NCBI RefSeq assembly: GCF_000986865.1
Contig: NZ_LAVS01000004.1
Span: 1-64,000, forward strand
DNA: 64,000 nucleotides
Origin: Rheinheimera mesophila
GTDB lineage: Bacteria; Pseudomonadota; Gammaproteobacteria; Enterobacterales; Alteromonadaceae
Reading direction: 5' to 3'
Position numbers and translations under genes: made by a program. The notes below the pieces were generated by a model. That model saw only the letters and a list, made by a program, of their open reading frames with translations, did not search any database and was not told the DNA's origin. Of the stretch, positions 17,653-27,907 are shown in pieces (the first letter of the stretch is position 1; each line of letters opens with the position of its first letter).

Positions 17653-18944
17653 TGCGCGTATCTGCTTCTGCTTTGCATGTTCAGCCGCTGGATAAACTGA
17701 TCCTGTTGCTATGTAGCTGCTACCTGCTGATCGATGCCTGTAACGGTTTTTTGTTAAATCAGTTTGGCCGCAGTTTTGGCTTGTCAGCGCTGTATAAAGT
17801 GCTGATGCTGACGCTAATGCTGCTGTCACTCGGCCTGCGGACCGGTAAAGCCTTTTTACTCTTTCCAGCGCTTTTTGTGCTGTTATTGCCTGGCGCTTTT
17901 TTTAGCTGGCTGCAGTTGGGGGGCTCGTTAGCTGATGATCTGGGTCTGATCCTGAAGCTGATTTCGCCTTTGATTGCGTTTTATTATTTGCTGAGTCTCT
18001 CTGACGTAGATAAGAACTTTGCACTGAAATCCCTGCACCGTGTTTTTGTGCTGAACTATCTGATTGTGTTGGTGAATTTTATGCTTGGAGCCTTAGGTTA
18101 CGGCTATACCTCTTACTTACCTCAGCACCATTTAACTCAGGTCGATTTAGGCAGTAAAGGATTCTTTAATGCGGCCAACGAGCTCTCCGTGGTGCTTTTA
18201 GTTTTGTCAGCCTGGTTATTGCAGTATTACTGGCAGCAGCAAAAGTTAATTTTTCTGGCTGTCGCTGTTAGTTCCGTCTGGTGTGCCAGTTTAATGCTGA
18301 CTAAAACCGGCATGTTGGGGACCTTGATCCTGGTGCTGTTTATTCCACTGATGCCCTGGTTTATCAGTTTAAACTGGACACGTCTTGCTCTGGCGATCTT
18401 ACTGTTGCTCCTCTTCGCGGCTTTGCTGATCTGGCAAGCGCCGTTGTTATTGAGCCAGCTTGGGCTGGCGGAAAAACTACAGCATATTTATCAGCAACAA
18501 GGTTTATTGGGGGTTTTGTTATCCTCCCGCGATAAATACGCAGCCGAAATCTGGCAGGTTGTCAGTTTTTATTACAGCGATATACATCGTCTGTTTGGTG
18601 TAGGTTTAATTGGTGTATCAGAGCATCTGTGGAAGTTTTGGGCTGAATCGGATCCGTTTGATTTATATGTGTTTTATGGTGTGGCGGGGGTGATGTTTTT
18701 TAGCTGGGTTTTTATCGGTTTTATTGCTCAGAATTTAAATTTATGCCGGCTTTACAACTCTGAGCTGGCCGCCACGCTAGTACTGCTGAATCTGTTGCTG
18801 CTTCTGGTCGCCTGTATTGCCGGTCATGTCATTAGCTCCGGCATGTTGTGGCCGGTTTGGGGCTTTATTAATACGGCGGCGTTGATCCATTGCCAGTTAC
18901 AAGCCAAGCCAACAGAGACGGAGCTTTCAGATGTTACGCAGTGA
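17640..18944 (+). CDS. O-antigen polymerase-like membrane protein (Wzy)
   Basis: A 434-residue polytopic membrane protein with roughly 11-12 hydrophobic segments and a large periplasmic loop between about residues 270 and 340. This is the usual Wzy shape, and sequence conservation in this family is always low. It would join flipped repeat units at the periplasmic face. Position supports the call: it lies between Wzz (13-base overlap) and a flippase (14-base overlap). An O-antigen ligase of the same superfamily is the alternative, but no second polymerase candidate is present, so Wzy is preferred. Confidence 0.78.
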   Translation: MASLMRVSASALHVQPLDKLILLLCSCYLLIDACNGFLLNQFGRSFGLSALYKVLMLTLMLLSLGLRTGKAFLLFPALFVLLLPGAFFSWLQLGGSLADDLGLILKLISPLIAFYYLLSLSDVDKNFALKSLHRVFVLNYLIVLVNFMLGALGYGYTSYLPQHHLTQVDLGSKGFFNAANELSVVLLVLSAWLLQYYWQQQKLIFLAVAVSSVWCASLMLTKTGMLGTLILVLFIPLMPWFISLNWTRLALAILLLLLFAALLIWQAPLLLSQLGLAEKLQHIYQQQGLLGVLLSSRDKYAAEIWQVVSFYYSDIHRLFGVGLIGVSEHLWKFWAESDPFDLYVFYGVAGVMFFSWVFIGFIAQNLNLCRLYNSELAATLVLLNLLLLLVACIAGHVISSGMLWPVWGFINTAALIHCQLQAKPTETELSDVTQ

Positions 18945-20193
18945 TTTTGCCCGTAAGCTGCTAAACAACAGTCTGGCGCATGGTCTGAATTTTGGTTCAC
19001 GCTGGTTACTCAATCTGGTGGTTGCGCGGCAACTGCTGGCCAGCGACTTTGGTGTCTTCAGTTATGTTTATATGCTGGCGAATCTGTTTTTCCCAACCAT
19101 AGCTTTTGGCGTCAGTTTTTACCTGATCCATCACTCTGCCAGACAACAACAAATCAGTTTGTTGTTCAATAGCCTGGTATTGAGTTTTGTGGTGTTTTTA
19201 TTGTTGTGTCTGGCGGTAGTCGGCATCGATTACTGGATCAATGATACCGTACCTTATTATTTGTATTTGCTCAGTTTATTGATTGGTTTGGTCTGGGCAG
19301 TCAGTCAGGCGATATTTTGTTACCTCAAAGGCCGCCAGCAGTTTTTTGTCGAAGTAAAATCCCAATTCGTTGGTGCTTTAAGTTTACTGGTGGTGGTGGC
19401 TTTACTTTTTGCCGGTGTGATGACCCAACTGGATGCCATGCTGGAGGCTGTGCTTGTGGCTAGTTTGGTACCAGTGCTGATGGGGCTGAATGTGCTGTGG
19501 CCTGAGATTAAAGCTGGGCTGGGTGATTATGTCCGTCACTTTTCCGGTTACCTTGGCTGGCAGGATATTAGACACAGATTGCATTTTGCCTTGCATGACG
19601 TCTTTGCCATTATTATGACCAACATACCATTTATATTTCTGGCCTTGTTCAGCACACTGCTGGCTCTTGGCCAGTTCAGAAAGCTATTCATTTTATTTAT
19701 GCCGATCACTTTATTGCCGGTGATTTTTTCACAGGTATTTTTAAGCCGGTTAAGCCGGCTGATGCTGCTGAATGACAAACTAAAATTTTTCCGTAAAGTG
19801 TTCCTGGTGACGTTACCCCTGTTATCCCTGCCTTATCTGCTGATGTGGCCTTTGGGTGATTGGCTGTATCAAATTTCCTTTAATGAAGCCTTGGATCCGG
19901 CTGATTTACTGATGTTGCATCTGGTTCTGGCCACTTTATGGCTGACGTTACTGAAAACTTATTTTGAGGTGTTGCTAACCTCTTTAGGTGCGAATCACCA
20001 CAAAGCCATGCTCGTCACTTTAGCCGTCGCGATAACTGCGTTGGCTTATTGCTGGTTTAATTATGATTTAACGGTGCAGTTGACCGCCTGGTTATTCCTC
20101 ACTGGCAATGTGCTGATCACATCGATGCTGGTTGCCGCCTGTGTGTGGCAGATCGTGCAGCAAAAATCACAGGCACAGCAGAAGCAAAGCTAA
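18931..20193 (+). CDS. Polysaccharide flippase, Wzx-like (copy 2)
   Basis: A 420-residue protein with about 12 membrane segments. Its N-terminus has the flippase pattern (LNLVVARQLLASDFGVFSY near residues 28-46). It should export lipid-linked repeat units made by the rightward arm. It differs clearly from the flippase at 11518, so the two are not a recent duplication. The start lies within the end of the polymerase gene, preceded by GGAG inside that gene. Family confidence is high, substrate unknown. Confidence 0.87.
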   Translation: MLRSDFARKLLNNSLAHGLNFGSRWLLNLVVARQLLASDFGVFSYVYMLANLFFPTIAFGVSFYLIHHSARQQQISLLFNSLVLSFVVFLLLCLAVVGIDYWINDTVPYYLYLLSLLIGLVWAVSQAIFCYLKGRQQFFVEVKSQFVGALSLLVVVALLFAGVMTQLDAMLEAVLVASLVPVLMGLNVLWPEIKAGLGDYVRHFSGYLGWQDIRHRLHFALHDVFAIIMTNIPFIFLALFSTLLALGQFRKLFILFMPITLLPVIFSQVFLSRLSRLMLLNDKLKFFRKVFLVTLPLLSLPYLLMWPLGDWLYQISFNEALDPADLLMLHLVLATLWLTLLKTYFEVLLTSLGANHHKAMLVTLAVAITALAYCWFNYDLTVQLTAWLFLTGNVLITSMLVAACVWQIVQQKSQAQQKQS

Positions 20194-20254
20194 ACTCAGC
20201 TCAGGCTTATGCTATGGTTAGAATAAGCCGATGTAAAAGCCTTTAGGGGGCGCT

Positions 20255-21109
20255 GTGTATAAAGCCGTTATCCTGATGGGGTATTTGCTGTGTCATCACT
20301 GTGTTGCCAGCGACGTGACCTGGTTAAAAACGGATTGGCCCCCACATCAAATTACTGCCGGTCCCCATCAGGAGCAGGGGACCTTTGACCTGCTGCAACA
20401 GCTTGTGGTAGCTCAGTTACCGCATCTGACTCACCGGATTAAAGTGGTGAATTTACCAAGGCTGGAGCAAGCCTTCTTGCAACGCAATACCGGGGTTTGT
20501 AGTTTTGGTTCGCTGTTCACCGAAACAAGAGCAAAAAGCCGATGGTATTCCAAAGCTGTCGCAGTGTTGCCCGGCCTGGCAGTGCACTTCAGGCAAAGCA
20601 CTGAGTTAAAACAGCATCCGGCCTGGCAAAAAAATGGCAGTATGGATATGCGAAAACTGGCGCAGGATCGGACTCTGACCGGCGCTTATCAGCCAAATCG
20701 TTTTTATCCTGCTTCGGTCATGGATGCGGCCCGGACCAACAATTTTATCCCTCAGGAATTTACCAGCCAGTTGAATGCGGCCTCGTTGCTGTTATCAAAA
20801 CGAGTGGATTATGTGGTGGAATATCCGGAGCGTATGGCCTTTTATCTGCGGCAGGACTCAGCGCAACAGCAGATCCAAAGTCTGGCGATAGCAGATGCTG
20901 CGCCTTATGTGGTGTCCTACATTACCTGCAGTAAAAATCCGCAAGGACAGCAACTGGTCGAGCAGATCAACAAGGCTCTGCGGCGGTTATGGCAGCAACC
21001 TGAGCATAAAGCTGCATTGTTCCGCTGGGTGGATGACAACACTAAATTGAAGTTAGAGCAGGCTTACACCGAAGTACAGCACCAGGTGGTGAACGGGACT
21101 GAGCAATAA
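20255..21109 (+). CDS. Periplasmic solute-binding-like protein
   Basis: The 284-residue product begins with a short hydrophobic signal-like segment ending near CVAS. It then resembles the extracellular solute-binding family 3 fold (TWLKTDWPPH near the start, GVCSFGSLFTETR near residue 77). It looks like the uncharacterised stand-alone group formerly called TIGR02285, not a dedicated ABC transporter component, and no permease or ATPase is adjacent. The start is GTG with AGGGGG upstream. It lies 61 bases after the flippase and ends at a terminator, so it may be the last gene of the rightward operon. Role unknown. Confidence 0.7.
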   Translation: MYKAVILMGYLLCHHCVASDVTWLKTDWPPHQITAGPHQEQGTFDLLQQLVVAQLPHLTHRIKVVNLPRLEQAFLQRNTGVCSFGSLFTETRAKSRWYSKAVAVLPGLAVHFRQSTELKQHPAWQKNGSMDMRKLAQDRTLTGAYQPNRFYPASVMDAARTNNFIPQEFTSQLNAASLLLSKRVDYVVEYPERMAFYLRQDSAQQQIQSLAIADAAPYVVSYITCSKNPQGQQLVEQINKALRRLWQQPEHKAALFRWVDDNTKLKLEQAYTEVQHQVVNGTEQ

Positions 21110-21137
21110 AAAGCCGATCGCTTAGGGATCGGCTTTC
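21107..21137. terminator. Bidirectional terminator between the solute-binding gene and wecC
   Basis: A 10-bp perfect stem AAAGCCGATC / GATCGGCTTT (21110-21119 and 21127-21136) with a 7-base loop separates the convergent genes. A five-base U-tract follows in the leftward direction and three Us in the rightward direction. Confidence 0.88.
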
Positions 21138-21151
21138 CTCGCCAGCTTGAT

Positions 21152-22384
21152 TTAGTGAGCAGAGCGCAGTGGGCCTACAACGTTGATCAGAGTCGTTTTG
21201 CTGAAATCTAAATCTGCAAAACCTTTGTGGTTCACCAGAATGACCACAATGTCTGCTTTTAACCCTTGTTCTACTGAGACCAATTCGACGTTGGACGCCA
21301 GCTTATTGGTTTTTTCAACGTTCGGTTCAACAGCGTAAATCTTGCCCTGATAAGCTGCGGCTAAATCATTGACGATATGCAAAGCCGGGCTTTCCCGTAA
21401 ATCGTCGATGTCCGGCTTAAAGGCCAGACCAAAGCAGGCGATAGAAGGTTTATGCAGCGCATGGTTGGCGACGGTAGATAATATCTTTTGCAATACCCAT
21501 TGCGGCTTAAAGTCGTTCACTTCACGGGCTGTACGAATGAGTTTGGCTTGTTCTGGGGCGGAGTGCACGATAAACCAGGGGTCTACGGCAATACAGTGAC
21601 CACCTACACCCGCACCTGGCGTCAGAATATTTACGCGAGGGTGGCGGTTTGCCATTTTGATCAGTTCCCAAACGTTGATCTTCAGCTCGTCACAGATCAA
21701 AGATAACTCGTTAGCAAAAGCGATATTGACGTCGCGGAAGGCATTTTCAGTCAGTTTCGACATTTCAGCCGTGCGGGCGTCTGAGACTAAACATTCACCT
21801 GTGACAAAGGTTTGATACAGCGCTTTGGCTTTTTCCGAACAGGCTGGCGTTAAGCCACCAACAATACGGTCATTGGCAATCAGTTCATAAACCACGCGGC
21901 CGGGTAACACACGCTCAGGGCAATAGGCCACATGAATATCTGGCTGAGCCGAGTCTGTAGGTACTGTTAAATCAGGACGGGCTTCACTGATCCATTGACA
22001 GATTTTTTCTGTGGTACCGACCGGACTGGTAGACTCCAGCACAACTAAATTCCCCTTTGCCAGCACAGGGGCAATAGATTTTACGGCCGCTTCAACATAA
22101 GTTAAATCCGGTGACAGATCATCAAAAAAAGGGGTAGGCACCGCAATCATAAAGGCATCAGCAGCAACCGGGCTGGTTTGCGCTGATAAGTAACCGCCTG
22201 TCACTGCGGCATGCACCAGCATATCCAGTTCAGGCTCAACGATATGAATTTTACCCTGATTGATCGTATCCACAGCGTGTTGATTCACATCTATACCAAT
22301 CACACGCAGTTTGCGTGATGCCAACATGGCAGCCGTAGGCAGGCCAATATACCCTAAACCAATCACTGATACCGTTTTAAACAT
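21152..22384 (-). CDS. wecC: UDP-N-acetyl-D-mannosamine dehydrogenase (WecC)
   Basis: WecC oxidises UDP-ManNAc twice with NAD to UDP-ManNAcA, the donor for the second sugar of enterobacterial common antigen. The start is the ATG at 22384, preceded by GGAG, giving 410 residues (E. coli 420); the longer frame from 22426 has no ribosome site. The NAD-binding GLGYIG is at about residues 9-14. GVGGHCIAVDPWF, with the catalytic Cys near 264, and the C-terminal FGLAFKPDIDDLRES are present. Similarity to remembered E. coli WecC is high along the whole chain, separating it from UDP-glucose dehydrogenase. It has its own terminator and promoter region. wecB is not in the window. Confidence 0.93.
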   Translation of the reverse strand: MFKTVSVIGLGYIGLPTAAMLASRKLRVIGIDVNQHAVDTINQGKIHIVEPELDMLVHAAVTGGYLSAQTSPVAADAFMIAVPTPFFDDLSPDLTYVEAAVKSIAPVLAKGNLVVLESTSPVGTTEKICQWISEARPDLTVPTDSAQPDIHVAYCPERVLPGRVVYELIANDRIVGGLTPACSEKAKALYQTFVTGECLVSDARTAEMSKLTENAFRDVNIAFANELSLICDELKINVWELIKMANRHPRVNILTPGAGVGGHCIAVDPWFIVHSAPEQAKLIRTAREVNDFKPQWVLQKILSTVANHALHKPSIACFGLAFKPDIDDLRESPALHIVNDLAAAYQGKIYAVEPNVEKTNKLASNVELVSVEQGLKADIVVILVNHKGFADLDFSKTTLINVVGPLRSAH

Positions 22385-22540
22385 AACGAACTCCATTAAC
22401 CTTGTTGGCTCTTTCTGTGTTGACATCTTACCACAGCACGCCAGAAAGCTTAGATCACAGACTGCGGCAGTTGAAAAAATTTTTAATAAAATAACAGTGT
22501 TAGCTGAATGGTGACTTAGTGACTCTGTGGTATCGTTGCA
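22385..22540 (-). promoter_or_regulatory. wecC upstream region
   Basis: This gap separates wecC from the DUF218 gene together with the repeat at 22541. It contains an AT-rich block at about 22470-22500 suited to a leftward promoter, but no clear -35/-10 pair can be named. No small ORF with a ribosome site was seen. Confidence 0.35.
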
Positions 22541-22664
22541 TACCCGTCGTACTTGAAGCTGCAGTTTTGTTGACTGCGTGCTCTCGCCCCAATCACATAG
22601 GTGAACTATGCTCCTGGGGGCTCGAGCACTTGTCGCTTCACCGCAACATCAATTACTTAGGGTA
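22541..22664 (+). repeat. ~120-bp palindromic repeat, intact copy 3
   Basis: The element runs from TACCCGTCGTACTTGAAG to AATTACTTAGGGTA. It has the same outer inverted ends and an inner CCCCAATCACATAG ... CTATGCTCCTGGGG hairpin as the tandem pair near 9.1 kb, with about 20 differences. It lies in the intergenic region just upstream of the DUF218 gene, in the same orientation as copies 1 and 2. Confidence 0.9.
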
Positions 22665-22698
22665 TAAACAGTGACTGATACAGTTCAAGGATCAGAAA

Positions 22699-23403
22699 GT
22701 GAAAGATTTTTTAGAACCCTTTTTATACCCGCAGAATATATTTCTCTGGCTGTTTTTTTTCGCCTGTCTGTACTACCGCCATAAAGGCTTGTGGTTGCTG
22801 CTGATGTGGTTTTATTTAACTGGTAATACGCTGCTGGCCAATCAGGTGCGGCATTGGTACAACACCCAGATTAGTACCGCGGAACTGCCTGCTCAGTTTA
22901 ATGGCGACTATGTGCTGCTGGGCTGTGGCGGCAACGAGCATAGTTTACCGGATTGTGCCAGTAATCGAATTAATCAGTTGGCTTTGATGATGAATGCGCA
23001 GCAGCGGCCCGCCCATGTGTATATGACAACCTTGCACTGCGCGCCTTATGAAGAACTGTTAAAGCAGAAAACAGAGTATGCGGCTATCTCCTGTTTTGAT
23101 GGCGGACCAACCACTTATCATGAGTTTGCCTCTTTGGAGCAAAAGCTGGATAAAACCAAAAACTATTTATTTATCAGCAGCGATTACCATGCGCTGCGGG
23201 TGAAGAAATTATCCCAAATGCACCAGCTCAATGCACAGGTGTATGCCGCATCCAGCGCAACCTTCAGGCCGGTGAATTGTGGCTTAAACTGCTTATTGAC
23301 GGTGAATTTGTCAAACTATGATTTGTTCTCAAAATTGGCTGCGGAAACCGCCAGTTTGCAAGTGTACTGGCTGACCAAAGACTGGACAGACTGGTATCAA
23401 TAA
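22699..23403 (+). CDS. DUF218 (YdcF/SanA/ElyC-like) membrane-anchored protein
   Basis: The 234-residue product has one or two N-terminal membrane helices (about residues 13-45) and then a Rossmann-like DUF218 domain. Visible motifs are YVLLGCGGNEH near residue 71 and ISSDYHALRVKKL near 153, equivalent to the family's SxxHxxR motif. ElyC and SanA members are tied to envelope integrity in E. coli, but the molecular activity is not established. GTG at 22699 is the start, with AAGGA nine bases upstream. It lies between a palindromic repeat and a terminator and appears monocistronic. Confidence 0.75.
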   Translation: MKDFLEPFLYPQNIFLWLFFFACLYYRHKGLWLLLMWFYLTGNTLLANQVRHWYNTQISTAELPAQFNGDYVLLGCGGNEHSLPDCASNRINQLALMMNAQQRPAHVYMTTLHCAPYEELLKQKTEYAAISCFDGGPTTYHEFASLEQKLDKTKNYLFISSDYHALRVKKLSQMHQLNAQVYAASSATFRPVNCGLNCLLTVNLSNYDLFSKLAAETASLQVYWLTKDWTDWYQ

Positions 23404-23439
23404 CTACAGAAGGTTCCATCAGGAAACGACTGAAAATAA

Positions 23440-23464
23440 CAAAGGGGCTTTAAGCCCCTTTGTT
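23440..23464. terminator. Bidirectional terminator
   Basis: AAAGGGGCTT / AAGCCCCTTT forms a near-perfect stem with a tiny loop between the convergent DUF218 and leucine dehydrogenase genes. Flanking A and T runs suit both directions. Confidence 0.85.
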
Positions 23465-23489
23465 GATCAACGCTTGAACTGGATAAGTA

Positions 23490-24530
23490 TCAACGGGCGT
23501 TACGGATAATTTCCTGCGCCATTAAATCAGCCACTTCGTTGGTGGGTTTTTGCTGCGCATCAGCGCGCTCAAAGATAGTGATCAGCGTATGGTAAATCTG
23601 ATTGACCTTAGCGGTAGACTCTTCAGCGTTGTAGCCTTGCTCGCGCATTTCCATCGCCACATTGATAATGCCACCAGCGTTGATCACGTAATCCGGCGCA
23701 TACAAAATGCCTTTTTGGCGTAACAGTTCACCATGACGGCTTTCTTTGAGCTGGTTATTGGCACAACCTGCAATGATTTTGCATTTGAGCTGCGCAATAG
23801 TGCTGTCGTTAAGGGTGGCACCTAAAGCGCAAGGCGCATAGATATCGGCGTCAACTGCATAGATTTCATCCAAACCCACGGCTGTCGCATTAAACTGAGC
23901 AACGGCGCGGCTAACGGCGTCCTGATTGATGTCTGTCACAATCAGCTTTACGCCTTCTTTATGCAGGTATTCGCACAGATAAAAACCGACACTGCCTAAG
24001 CCTTGTACCGCGACCGTCAGTCCCTTCAGATCATCGGTGCCAAATTTATGCTTAGCTGCTGCTTTGATACCACGGTAAGTTCCCAGTGCGGTGAATGGGC
24101 CAGGGTTGCCGCTCAAGCCTTCCAAGCCAGCCACATAAGGCGTTTCTTTGTTGACGATCATGATATCGCCTGTGGTGATATTAACATCTTCAGCGCTGAC
24201 ATAACGGCCACTCAATGAGTGTACGAATTGACCAAACTTGCGAAACAGAGCTTCGGATTTAATTTTTTTCGCATCACCGATAATCACCGCTTTACCGCCG
24301 CCCAGTGGCAAACCCGCCATGGCATTTTTGTACGTCATGCCGCGGGATAAACGCAACACGTCAACTAAGGCATCTTCATCAGCGACGTAATCCCACATAC
24401 GGCAGCCACCTGTTGCCGGACCTAAGGCTGTGCTATGAATAGCAATAATGGCCTTTAAACCAGTGTTTTCATCACTGCAGAATACAACTTGCTCATGGTT
24501 ATCAAATTCAGGATGGTTAAATACAGCCAC
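23490..24530 (-). CDS. Leucine (branched-chain amino acid) dehydrogenase
   Basis: The enzyme reversibly deaminates leucine, valine or isoleucine to 2-oxo acids with NAD. At 346 residues it has family length. The catalytic and substrate-binding lysines are at K68 (TYKNA) and K80 (PLGGGKAVI), with LGPATGGCRMW at about 36-46 and the DVN segment of the active site near 115. A Rossmann motif VQGLGSVG lies near 170. Phenylalanine or valine preference cannot be excluded by sequence. It is monocistronic, ending at a bidirectional terminator, and is divergent from the small gene at 24746. Confidence 0.92.
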   Translation of the reverse strand: MAVFNHPEFDNHEQVVFCSDENTGLKAIIAIHSTALGPATGGCRMWDYVADEDALVDVLRLSRGMTYKNAMAGLPLGGGKAVIIGDAKKIKSEALFRKFGQFVHSLSGRYVSAEDVNITTGDIMIVNKETPYVAGLEGLSGNPGPFTALGTYRGIKAAAKHKFGTDDLKGLTVAVQGLGSVGFYLCEYLHKEGVKLIVTDINQDAVSRAVAQFNATAVGLDEIYAVDADIYAPCALGATLNDSTIAQLKCKIIAGCANNQLKESRHGELLRQKGILYAPDYVINAGGIINVAMEMREQGYNAEESTAKVNQIYHTLITIFERADAQQKPTNEVADLMAQEIIRNAR

Positions 24531-24745
24531 GACTTATTCTCCGTTGATATAACTCACCTCGCCATAGAGGGCAGGGCGTAAGGGCTTTTTGCGCCGCGGA
24601 ATGTACCACTTCATCACTGCTTTCGCCATCGGAACCGAAAAACAAAATCTGGTAAGACCAGATGATTGTCGACAATTTATGCTGGCTCTTGATTGTAGCG
24701 ATTGAGTCACATAAAGTAGCGCGACTTGGAGAAAGGAAAGCAGCA

Positions 24746-25168
24746 ATGAAAGAACAACTAACCGCGCAACAACGGGAAGAACTCAATAACGAATGGGCCC
24801 GTCATCAGTTCCAGAAAGCCAATGCTTATTTGGCAGAAAAGGGCATACTGCCGGATAACGTCGCGGTATCTGAATCTCGTTATTTAACACCATTAATGGC
24901 GGTTTGGAAGATTACCGCCCAAGATCGCAAACAATACTGGGTGATAAGTGGTGATTTACCTACAGATCATCTGCCATTGTCAGTCGCGAAAGATGCACGT
25001 GAAGCGGTCAGAGCATTCTCATTAAACTGGCAACTCAAAGCCGACCAAATCATGAGCTCAGGGGCTATTGATCAAACGAAGAAGGATTTTGCTAATTTGC
25101 TGATCCACCGTGCCCATGGTTTATATGATTTATTTGATAAAGAAGAGCTCTGGACTAAGCAAAGTTAA
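24746..25168 (+). CDS. Small conserved hypothetical protein (possibly DUF4826)
   Basis: The protein has 140 residues from the ATG at 24746, preceded by GGAGAAAGGA; the longer frame from 24662 lacks a ribosome site. There is no signal peptide or membrane helix, so it is probably cytosolic. It is rich in Gln, Ala and charged residues, with the motif LNNEWARHQFQKA near residue 12 and GILPDNVAVSESRYL near 30. It looks like the uncharacterised DUF4826 group found in marine gammaproteobacteria, but I cannot verify that. A strong terminator follows. No function can be given. Confidence 0.78.
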   Translation: MKEQLTAQQREELNNEWARHQFQKANAYLAEKGILPDNVAVSESRYLTPLMAVWKITAQDRKQYWVISGDLPTDHLPLSVAKDAREAVRAFSLNWQLKADQIMSSGAIDQTKKDFANLLIHRAHGLYDLFDKEELWTKQS

Positions 25169-25252
25169 GTCGATCCAAAGTATATAAATCTTTACAGCGC
25201 GTTAGGCTGGATGTTGAACGTCAGTTCAACGGCGCCAGTTCAGCAGCACCAT

Positions 25253-25288
25253 AAAAACCGCCACTTCAAAAAAGGGCGGTTTTTTATT
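25253..25288 (+). terminator. Rho-independent terminator after the 140-residue protein
   Basis: AAAAACCGCC (25253-25262) pairs with GGCGGTTTTT (25275-25284), followed by TTATTT. The leftward strand also has a U-run, so it can serve the convergent roxA gene. Confidence 0.88.
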
Positions 25289-25304
25289 TGCCAGGTACTT
25301 TGCT

Positions 25305-26459
25305 TTACTCAGTAAAATACCAGTAGCCTTTGTTAATCAATACAGTGATCAACTGTAAGCGGCCATGGTCAGCAGCAAAATGCTGGCAATCTTCGACTGC
25401 AAGACTCACCTGATCGGTCAGCATTTTTACTGTCTTGAGTTCATTCGCTGGCACTAAAAAGCGGTCACCATTGATGAAAAGCTGAATATCCTCTGCAGGG
25501 CCTGCCTGATAATACAAAGTGCGCAGTCCACCTAATTTCGCCAGCACTGAGCCTTCTTCCAGATACTCAGCAATTTCGTCAGCTTCATAATGTGGATCAG
25601 GTTCAGTGGTATCCAGTTCATGTTTAGCATGACTGATATAACTGCCAAACCACTCTGCGGCAAAGGCTTTATCATCCACTAACTGACGTAGCAAAGCCTG
25701 AACCTGGTTTAAATCCTGCTCGCTGATAGCGCCTACAGAAGCGGGGACCTGACGCTCTGGATCAGTAAAACGCTGACCTGTAATGTCCTGATCGATCAGA
25801 TGATCAGCCAGACCTGTCAGCAAATCTTTTTGTGCTGGCGCACGGAAACCGACCGAGTAGTTCAGTGAGGGATCCAAAGAGATACCATCATGCGGGCAAC
25901 CCGGTGGAATATATAAAATATCGCCAGGTTCAGTGATCACATTGATGCAGTCGATAAAAGGGCTAACCTGCAATAAACGGGGGTGAGGGCAAATCTGTTT
26001 TAAGCTACTGTCCGGCATACCGACCCGCCAGTGCCTTTTGCCCTGACCCTGAATAATAAACACGTCGTATTGGTCCAGATGCGGGCCCACGCCGCCCCCT
26101 GCAGTAGAAAAGCTCACCATCAAATCGTCAATACGCCAGTTCGGGATAAAACGAAACGGCTCGATCAAAGCGGCGGATTGTGGGTGCCAGTGATCGACAG
26201 CCTGCACTAACAAAGTCCAGCCGTCTTCGCCTAAATGGCTGAAATCTTCAAAAGGACCGGTTTCCATATCCCAGACTGCATTTTTATTGCTGACAATACG
26301 GGATTCGATTTCTTCTTCACCGGCAAGGCCTGCCAGTTCATCCGGGCTGATTGGGTCGATAAAGTTTCTAAAGCCCGCTTTGATAAGCAGTGGCTTTTTC
26401 TGCCAGTACTCTGCTAAAAACTGCGCTGGTGTTAATTCATTTAAACATAATTGGTACAT
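25305..26459 (-). CDS. roxA: Ribosomal protein uL16 3-hydroxylase (RoxA/YcfD)
   Basis: RoxA is a 2-oxoglutarate/Fe(II) JmjC-type oxygenase that hydroxylates an arginine of ribosomal protein uL16. The 384-residue product matches E. coli YcfD (373) along its length. The metal triad is visible as H127 and D129 in PHLDQYDVF and a His near 190 in PPGCPHDG. The family start FIDPISPDELAGLA lies near residue 34, and a C-terminal winged-helix dimer region ends in GYWYFTE. It lies downstream of purB and separated from it by a terminator, so it likely has its own promoter. Confidence 0.95.
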   Translation of the reverse strand: MYQLCLNELTPAQFLAEYWQKKPLLIKAGFRNFIDPISPDELAGLAGEEEIESRIVSNKNAVWDMETGPFEDFSHLGEDGWTLLVQAVDHWHPQSAALIEPFRFIPNWRIDDLMVSFSTAGGGVGPHLDQYDVFIIQGQGKRHWRVGMPDSSLKQICPHPRLLQVSPFIDCINVITEPGDILYIPPGCPHDGISLDPSLNYSVGFRAPAQKDLLTGLADHLIDQDITGQRFTDPERQVPASVGAISEQDLNQVQALLRQLVDDKAFAAEWFGSYISHAKHELDTTEPDPHYEADEIAEYLEEGSVLAKLGGLRTLYYQAGPAEDIQLFINGDRFLVPANELKTVKMLTDQVSLAVEDCQHFAADHGRLQLITVLINKGYWYFTE

Positions 26460-26475
26460 AGTTCTGGTTCACCAT

Positions 26476-26508
26476 AAAAACAGGGCGATAAAATCGCCCT
26501 GTAAAAAA
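26476..26508 (-). terminator. Rho-independent terminator after purB
   Basis: ACAGGGCGAT / ATCGCCCTGT with a 3-base loop, read leftward, is followed by TTTT. It separates purB from roxA. Confidence 0.85.
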
Positions 26509-26527
26509 TCACTTGTTAACACCAAGC

Positions 26528-27907
<1,380 letters not shown>

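Noticed and set aside
25213-25230. GTTGAAC / GTTCAAC inverted repeat
   Set aside because: Seven-base palindrome with a short gap in a short intergenic region; too little to name an operator or protein.
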